A stretch of 64,000 nt of DNA from contig CAKTVQ010000003.1 in NCBI GenBank assembly GCA_934630375.1, forward strand, positions 62,001-126,000. The letters are read 5' to 3'. The notes under the pieces are model-generated. The model was not told the DNA's origin. It worked only from the letters and a program-made list of their open reading frames with translations, and did no database searches. Positions 59,327-64,000 of the stretch are shown here, in pieces. The position numbers and the translations under genes were made by a program. The DNA is from an uncultured Collinsella sp. (lineage in GTDB: Bacteria > Actinomycetota > Coriobacteriia > Coriobacteriales > Coriobacteriaceae). Position 1 is the first letter of the stretch, and every line of letters starts with the position of its first letter.

Positions 59327-60240
59327 CGTTTCTGTTTGCCGGTCAGGGTACCCAGCATCCCGCGATGGGCGTCGACCTCATCGAAGCATCGCCGGCGGCT
59401 GCCGAGGTGTTCGCCATTGCCGACGAGGTGCGCCCGGGGACCAGCGAGCAGTGCCGGAGCGCCTCCAAGGAGGAGCTCTCGCAGACCGAGAACACGCAGC
59501 CTTGTGTGTTCGTGCACGACTTGGCTGTCGCCGTCGCCCTGCGCGAGCGCGGCGTGGTGCCTGCCGCCTGTGCGGGATTCTCGCTGGGCGAGGTCGCTGC
59601 ACTCACCTTTGCGGGGGCATTCAGTACGCGAGCGGGCTTTGAACTCGTGTGCGAGCGCGCGGCGCTGATGGCCGCGGCTGCCGAGCGCCATCCGGGCGGC
59701 ATGCGTGCCGTCATCAAGCTCGATGCGGCGCAAGTCGAGAACCTGGCAAAACAGGCCGGCGAGGACTGCTGGCCGGTCAATTACAACAGTCCACAGCAGA
59801 CGGTTGTTGCCGGAGCGCCCGAGGCGCTGCAGGAGCTCGACGTCCTAGTGAAAGAGGCTGGCGGCCGGGCCATGAAGGTCGCGGTGTCGGGTGCATTCCA
59901 TAGCCCCTATATGGCCGAGGCGACCTGTGGCCTTGCTGCATATATCGAGGCCGGTCACGCGCCGTCCCCGTTGCTCATTCCTATTGTGGCAAACATGACG
60001 GCGGCGCCCTATCCGGCGGACCCGCGAGCGGCATCGGATGTCTTGGCCAACCAGGTGAGCCATGCCGTGCGCTGGGTCGACACGCTGCATGCCCTGCAGG
60101 ATCAGGGCATCGACACGTTTATTGAGGTCGGCCCTGGCAAAACGCTGTCGGGCCTGGTCAAGCGTACGCTGAGCGACGTTCGCGTGTATTCGTGCGAAAC
60201 GGCCGAGCAGGTCGCAGCTATCGCCAACGAGCTCGCATAG
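59314..60240 (+). CDS. fabD: Malonyl-CoA:ACP transacylase
   Basis: 308 residues. Loads malonate onto ACP. FAGQGTQ near the N terminus, nucleophile Ser90 in GFSLGEV, catalytic His in SGAFHSPYM, and EVGPGKTLSGLV. Its start overlaps the fabK end, so it is translationally coupled. Confidence 0.96.
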   Translation: MGSVAFLFAGQGTQHPAMGVDLIEASPAAAEVFAIADEVRPGTSEQCRSASKEELSQTENTQPCVFVHDLAVAVALRERGVVPAACAGFSLGEVAALTFAGAFSTRAGFELVCERAALMAAAAERHPGGMRAVIKLDAAQVENLAKQAGEDCWPVNYNSPQQTVVAGAPEALQELDVLVKEAGGRAMKVAVSGAFHSPYMAEATCGLAAYIEAGHAPSPLLIPIVANMTAAPYPADPRAASDVLANQVSHAVRWVDTLHALQDQGIDTFIEVGPGKTLSGLVKRTLSDVRVYSCETAEQVAAIANELA

Positions 60241-60270
60241 TCCACAGGGCTGTAACCCGAAAGGAATGAC

Positions 60271-61044
60271 ATGGGCAACTTGAACAACGGCGCGCTCGAG
60301 CGCAATGACTCACGTCGCGTGGCACTGGTCACGGGCGGCTCGCGGGGTATCGGCCGCGCGTGTGCCGTGGGTCTGGCGGAGGATGGCTACGATATCGCCG
60401 TCGTCTATGCCGGCAGCGTCGATGCGGCGCGCGAGACGTGCAAAGCCTGCGAGACGGCTGGCGCCACGGCGCGCGCATATCAATGTGACGTGGCAGAGCC
60501 CGATGCCGTCAACGCATGCGTGGAGGCGGTCCTGAGCGACTTCGGCTCTACCTGGGCGCTCGTCAACAACGCCGGTATCACCCGCGATGGCCTGCTCATG
60601 CGTATGGGCGATGACGCCTTCGACCGCGTGCTCGATGTCAATCTCAAGGGCACGTTCAATATGACGCGCGCGCTCACCAAGACCTTTATGCGCCAGCGCG
60701 GCGGTTGCGTCGTCAACATGAGCTCGGTCGTGGGCCTGATGGGTAATGCCGGGCAAGCCAACTACGCTGCCTCCAAGGCGGGCGTGATAGGGCTTACCAA
60801 GGCGGTGGCGCGCGAGCTTGCGCCCCGCGGCGTACGAGTGAACGCGGTCGCCCCCGGGTTTGTCGAGACCGATATGACGGCAAAGCTCTCGGAGAGGGTG
60901 CGTGCGGCAACCGAGGAACAGATTCCCCTTAAGCGCATGGCACGCCCCGAGGAAGTGGCCGGCGTGGTGCGCTTTCTGGCGAGCGATGCGGCGGCCTACA
61001 TTACGGGCGAGGTCGTACGCATTGACGGTGGAATGGCGATGTAG
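60271..61044 (+). CDS. fabG: 3-oxoacyl-ACP reductase
   Basis: 257-residue short-chain dehydrogenase. NADPH motif VTGGSRGIG, NNAGITRDGLLMRM, catalytic Ser in MSSVVG and YAASK (Tyr, Lys), C-terminal GEVVRIDGG. The first ~14 residues extend beyond the usual start. GAAAGGA lies 5 bases before the ATG. Confidence 0.96.
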   Translation: MGNLNNGALERNDSRRVALVTGGSRGIGRACAVGLAEDGYDIAVVYAGSVDAARETCKACETAGATARAYQCDVAEPDAVNACVEAVLSDFGSTWALVNNAGITRDGLLMRMGDDAFDRVLDVNLKGTFNMTRALTKTFMRQRGGCVVNMSSVVGLMGNAGQANYAASKAGVIGLTKAVARELAPRGVRVNAVAPGFVETDMTAKLSERVRAATEEQIPLKRMARPEEVAGVVRFLASDAAAYITGEVVRIDGGMAM

Positions 61045-61083
61045 AAACCAGGGCCGAAGAACGGCTTGAATGAGGAGACCAAG

Positions 61084-62331
61084 ATGGAACAGAGAGTTGC
61101 AATCACCGGCATCGGTGCCGTATCGCCGCTCGGCAACACCGCGCTTGCCACCTGGGCGGCCATGTGTGCCGGCACGTGCGGCATCGGCCCGATCACGCAC
61201 TTCGATACCGATGCGTTTACCGTCAAGGTGGCGGCCGAGGTCAAGGGTTTTGACGGCAACGAGTACTTTGGCAAGCGTGCCGCCAAGCATCTCGATCCCT
61301 GCGTTCAATTTGCGATGGCGGCTTCGGACGAGGCCATGCACGATGCGGGCTTTGATGCCGAAGGCGCCATCGATCGCGAGCGCCTGGGCGTTTACGTGGG
61401 GTCGGGCGTGGGCGGCATGCAGACGCTCGTCGACAACGTCCATACGATTGCCGACCGTGGGCCCCGCCGCGCATCGCCCTATATGATCGCGATGATGATC
61501 CCCAACATGGCATCGGGCAATATCGCAATCCGTCACAAGGCAAAGGGACCGACCCTGCCAGTCGTGACTGCGTGCGCGACCTCGGCCCATGCGGTGGGCG
61601 AGGCGTTCCGTGCTATCAAGCACGGGTATGCCGACGCGATCCTCGCGGGCGGTGCCGAGGCGGCCATTATCCCCGATGCTGTTGCAGGCTTTACGTCCTG
61701 CCGCGCATTGACCACCAACCCCGATCCCGCGACGGCCTGCCGCCCGTTCGACGCAGACCGCGATGGCTTTGTGATGGGTGAGGGCGCCTGCGTGCTGGTA
61801 CTCGAGAGCATGGAGCATGCGCAGGCGCGCGGTGCGCACATTTATGCCGAGGTCGTGGGCTACGGCAACACCGATGATGCCTATCACATTACGAGCCCCG
61901 ACCCCGATGCCGCCGGCATTGCCCGCGCGATATCGCTGGCGGTGGCCGAGGGCGACGTCAAGCCTTCCGAGGGCCTCTACATCAATGCCCACGGCACCTC
62001 GACCAAGCTTAATGATTCGTCCGAGACGGCGGGCATTAAGCGAGCGCTCGGCGAGGACGCGGCGCGCGCCGCACATGTCTCGTCGACCAAGTCGATGACC
62101 GGCCATATGATCGGCGCCACGGGTGCCATCGAGGTCATGGCCTGCGCCATGGCGCTCGAGCAGGGCGTGGTACCCCCGACCATTAACTACCACACGTCCG
62201 ATCCCGCCTGCGATCTTGATTACACGCCTAATCGCGCGGTTCGCGCCGACCTTACCTGGGCGCTTTCGACCAACCTGGGCTTTGGCGGGCACAACGCCGC
62301 CATCGCGCTGCGTAGATATACGAGGAGCTAG
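61084..62331 (+). CDS. fabF: Beta-ketoacyl-ACP synthase II
   Basis: 415-residue elongating condensing enzyme. VAITGIGAVSPLG, nucleophile Cys in VTACATSAHA, two His in NAHGTSTKLND and KSMTGHMIGATGA, and the C-terminal LGFGGHNA. ATG 61084 has GAGGAG 5-6 bases upstream; an in-frame TTG at 61066 is rejected. accB begins 3 bases after its stop. Confidence 0.97.
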   Translation: MEQRVAITGIGAVSPLGNTALATWAAMCAGTCGIGPITHFDTDAFTVKVAAEVKGFDGNEYFGKRAAKHLDPCVQFAMAASDEAMHDAGFDAEGAIDRERLGVYVGSGVGGMQTLVDNVHTIADRGPRRASPYMIAMMIPNMASGNIAIRHKAKGPTLPVVTACATSAHAVGEAFRAIKHGYADAILAGGAEAAIIPDAVAGFTSCRALTTNPDPATACRPFDADRDGFVMGEGACVLVLESMEHAQARGAHIYAEVVGYGNTDDAYHITSPDPDAAGIARAISLAVAEGDVKPSEGLYINAHGTSTKLNDSSETAGIKRALGEDAARAAHVSSTKSMTGHMIGATGAIEVMACAMALEQGVVPPTINYHTSDPACDLDYTPNRAVRADLTWALSTNLGFGGHNAAIALRRYTRS

Positions 62332-62334
62332 AGC

Positions 62335-62811
62335 ATGGATTCCAAAAGACTTGCCGAGATAGCCGATGTGATGGAGGACCGCGGCCTCACGCGCGTACGC
62401 GTTGAGGAGCCCGATGGCACCGCGGTCGAACTCGAGCGCGCGAGTGTGGCGCAGCCGGTTGCCGTGCCCATGCCTATGCCGGGTGCCGTGACTGCCCCGG
62501 CAGTGGCTCCTGTCGCTATGCCTGCCGCCGCACCGGAACCCGCCGCGCAGACACCTGCCGCCGCACCGGAGATCAAGGGCGCCGAGGTGACCGCTCCCAT
62601 GGTCGGCGTTTTCTATGCTGCCCCGGCGCCGGGCGACGAGCCGTTTGTGCACGTGGGCTCCAAGGTCAAGGCCGGCGAGACCCTCTGCATCATCGAGGCC
62701 ATGAAGGTTCTCAACGAGGTGACGGCAGAGGCGGATGGCGAGGTGCTCGAGATCTGCGTGGCCGACGGCGACCTCGTGGAGTTTGGCAGCTGCCTCATGA
62801 GGATCGGATAG
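62335..62811 (+). CDS. accB: Biotin carboxyl carrier protein of acetyl-CoA carboxylase
   Basis: 158 residues. N-terminal helices, a long Ala/Pro/Val/Met linker (residues ~40-80), and the biotinyl domain with the target Lys124 in EAMKV. It is biotinylated by BirA (gene at 56178, divergent) and works with AccC downstream. GGAGC lies about 8 bases upstream, inside the fabF end. Confidence 0.96.
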   Translation: MDSKRLAEIADVMEDRGLTRVRVEEPDGTAVELERASVAQPVAVPMPMPGAVTAPAVAPVAMPAAAPEPAAQTPAAAPEIKGAEVTAPMVGVFYAAPAPGDEPFVHVGSKVKAGETLCIIEAMKVLNEVTAEADGEVLEICVADGDLVEFGSCLMRIG

Positions 62812-62820
62812 GTGATATCC

Positions 62821-63243
62821 ATGAACAAAGAGGAGCTCAAGAAGCTGTTGCCGCATCGCGAGCCGATGCTTTTGCTCGACGAAGCCGAGCTGGTGGGCGA
62901 CGAGGCCCACGGCAAGATCACGATTACGGGCGACGAGTACTTTTTGCAGGGGCATTTTCCGGGAAACCCGGTCGTTCCCGGCGTGATTCAGTGCGAGATG
63001 CTCGCCCAGAACTGCTGCGTGCTGCTGATGGGCGATGAGGAGGCACGCGGCGCGACGCCGTTCTACACGAGTCTGGACAAGGTACGCTTTAAGCGTCCGG
63101 TGCGCCCGGGCGACACGGTGGACCTGGTGTGCTCCATCACGCGTGCGCGCGGACCGTTCCGCTTTGCGACGGGTACTGCGAGCGTCAACGGTGAGGTTTG
63201 CTGCCGCGCCGATATGTCTTTTGCACTCATGCACGAAAGTTAA
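62821..63243 (+). CDS. fabZ: 3-hydroxyacyl-ACP dehydratase
   Basis: 140-residue hot-dog fold enzyme. LLPHREPMLLLDE, catalytic His/Glu segment GHFPGNPVVPGVIQCEMLAQ, and KVRFKRPVRPGD. ATG 62821 is favoured over GTG 62812, with AGGTG 7 bases upstream. Lies between accB and accC, as in Clostridia and streptococci. Confidence 0.95.
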   Translation: MNKEELKKLLPHREPMLLLDEAELVGDEAHGKITITGDEYFLQGHFPGNPVVPGVIQCEMLAQNCCVLLMGDEEARGATPFYTSLDKVRFKRPVRPGDTVDLVCSITRARGPFRFATGTASVNGEVCCRADMSFALMHES

Positions 63244-63253
63244 GGAAGGCTTC

Positions 63254-64000
63254 ATGTTCGACAAAGTGCTCATCGCCAACCGCGGCGAAGTCGCGGTCCG
63301 TGTTATCCGCGCGTGCCGTGATATGGGCATCAAGACCGTCGCCGTCTACTCCACGGCCGATGCGGACGCGCTACACGTGCAGCTTGCCGACGAGGCGTAT
63401 TGCATCGGCGGCCCGCGTCTTGCCGAGAGCTACCTCAACGACGATGCCGTGCTCACCTGTGCCGTAAAGTCGGGAGCTAAGGCAATTCATCCCGGCTATG
63501 GCTTTTTCTCCGAGAAGGCGAGCTTCGTGCGCGACTGCGACAAGTACGGTCTGGCGTTTGTCGGTCCTTCGGCCGAGGTGATCGACAGCATGGGCGACAA
63601 GGACGCCGCACGCCGAACGGCCGCTGCCGCGGGCGTACCCATCGTGCCGGGCTGCGATTTGCTCAAAAGCCCCGAGGAGGCGACAGCCGAGGCCGAGCGC
63701 ATCGGCTGTCCCGTGCTCATCAAGGCGCGTGCCGGCGGTGGCGGTCGCGGTATTCGCAAGGTCGAGCGCGTGGAAGACGCGGCAAAGGCGTTCATCGAGG
63801 CGCGTGCCGAGGGCGAGGCCGTTTTTGGCGACGGCGAGTGCTACATGGAGAAGTTCGTCGCGCCGGCGCATCACGTTGAGGTACAGATTATGGCCGATAA
63901 GCAGGGCCATGTGTTTTCGCTCGGTGAGCGCGAGTGCTCGGTGCAGCGCCGCAACCAAAAGCTGATCGAGGAGAGCCCCGCGCCGTGCCTCGACGGACGC
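63254..64000 (+). CDS. accC: Acetyl-CoA carboxylase biotin carboxylase subunit, 3' end cut by window
   Basis: 249 codons visible of about 450, open to the window end. ATP-grasp enzyme carboxylating the biotin of AccB. N-terminal KVLIANRGEVAVRVIRAC, HPGYGFFSEK, the Gly-rich ATP loop KARAGGGGRGI, and EKFVAPAHHVEVQI with GERECSVQRRNQK. AAGGAAGG lies 5 bases before the ATG. accD and accA are expected beyond the edge. Confidence 0.97.
   Translation, partial: MFDKVLIANRGEVAVRVIRACRDMGIKTVAVYSTADADALHVQLADEAYCIGGPRLAESYLNDDAVLTCAVKSGAKAIHPGYGFFSEKASFVRDCDKYGLAFVGPSAEVIDSMGDKDAARRTAAAAGVPIVPGCDLLKSPEEATAEAERIGCPVLIKARAGGGGRGIRKVERVEDAAKAFIEARAEGEAVFGDGECYMEKFVAPAHHVEVQIMADKQGHVFSLGERECSVQRRNQKLIEESPAPCLDGR

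Noticed and set aside
60310-63333. A 1007-residue open frame antisense to fabG-fabF-accB-fabZ
   Set aside because: Same shadow effect; the plus-strand genes carry all catalytic motifs and ribosome sites.

Overview
The window is 64 kb of GC-rich chromosome. Its strong GAG/CTG/GCC codon bias, single copies of the translation and transcription operons, a FabK-type fatty acid operon and a TrpXYZ-type ABC system suggest a gut Actinomycetota of the class Coriobacteriia, most like Collinsella. That assignment is inference from gene content and protein style; no 16S gene is present. There is no prophage, transposase or CRISPR array. The unusual feature is a dense population of intergenic palindromes in several families.

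Layout: (1) 1-3170, cysS-rlmB-rae1. (2) 3171-8640, a tRNA-tuf-rpmG-tRNA-secE-nusG-rplK-rplA block interrupted by palindromic repeats. (3) 8650-20640, mostly minus-strand genes: a metallophosphoesterase coupled to a ParB/BMP fusion, an MscS channel, a wall-anchored 5'-nucleotidase, a three-gene ABC importer, a WYL-type regulator, asnS and a free PTS EIIA. (4) 20880-27970, plus-strand esterase, FeoA-FeoB fusion, MFS exporter, GH13 glycosidase and a DNA glycosylase. (5) 28265-37236, a glucuronide island: AraC regulator, PTS EIIBC, beta-glucuronidase, uxuB, uxuA, uxaC. (6) 37390-39258, a divergent hypothetical gene and aminotransferase. (7) 39319-50393, rplJ-rplL, galU, rpoB-rpoC. (8) 50480-52140, an ECF sigma/anti-sigma pair. 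(9) 52300-56120, the str operon rpsL-rpsG-fusA-rpsJ. (10) 56178-64000, birA and the operon fabH-acpP-fabK-fabD-fabG-fabF-accB-fabZ-accC, cut by the window end.

How the genes work together: the translation and RNA polymerase loci follow the ancestral bacterial order, but rplKA and rplJL-rpoBC are separated by about 31 kb of accessory genes. tuf sits with the tRNAs rather than next to fusA, and rpsJ closes the str operon with its own terminator. The glucuronide island can release glucuronate from conjugates and carry it to 2-keto-3-deoxygluconate. BirA faces the operon holding its substrate AccB. FeoAB lies behind a candidate DtxR-type iron operator. The best leads for undescribed biology are the covarying nested-hairpin repeat families, the ParB/BMP plus phosphoesterase pair, and the alpha-CTD-like tail on RpoC.
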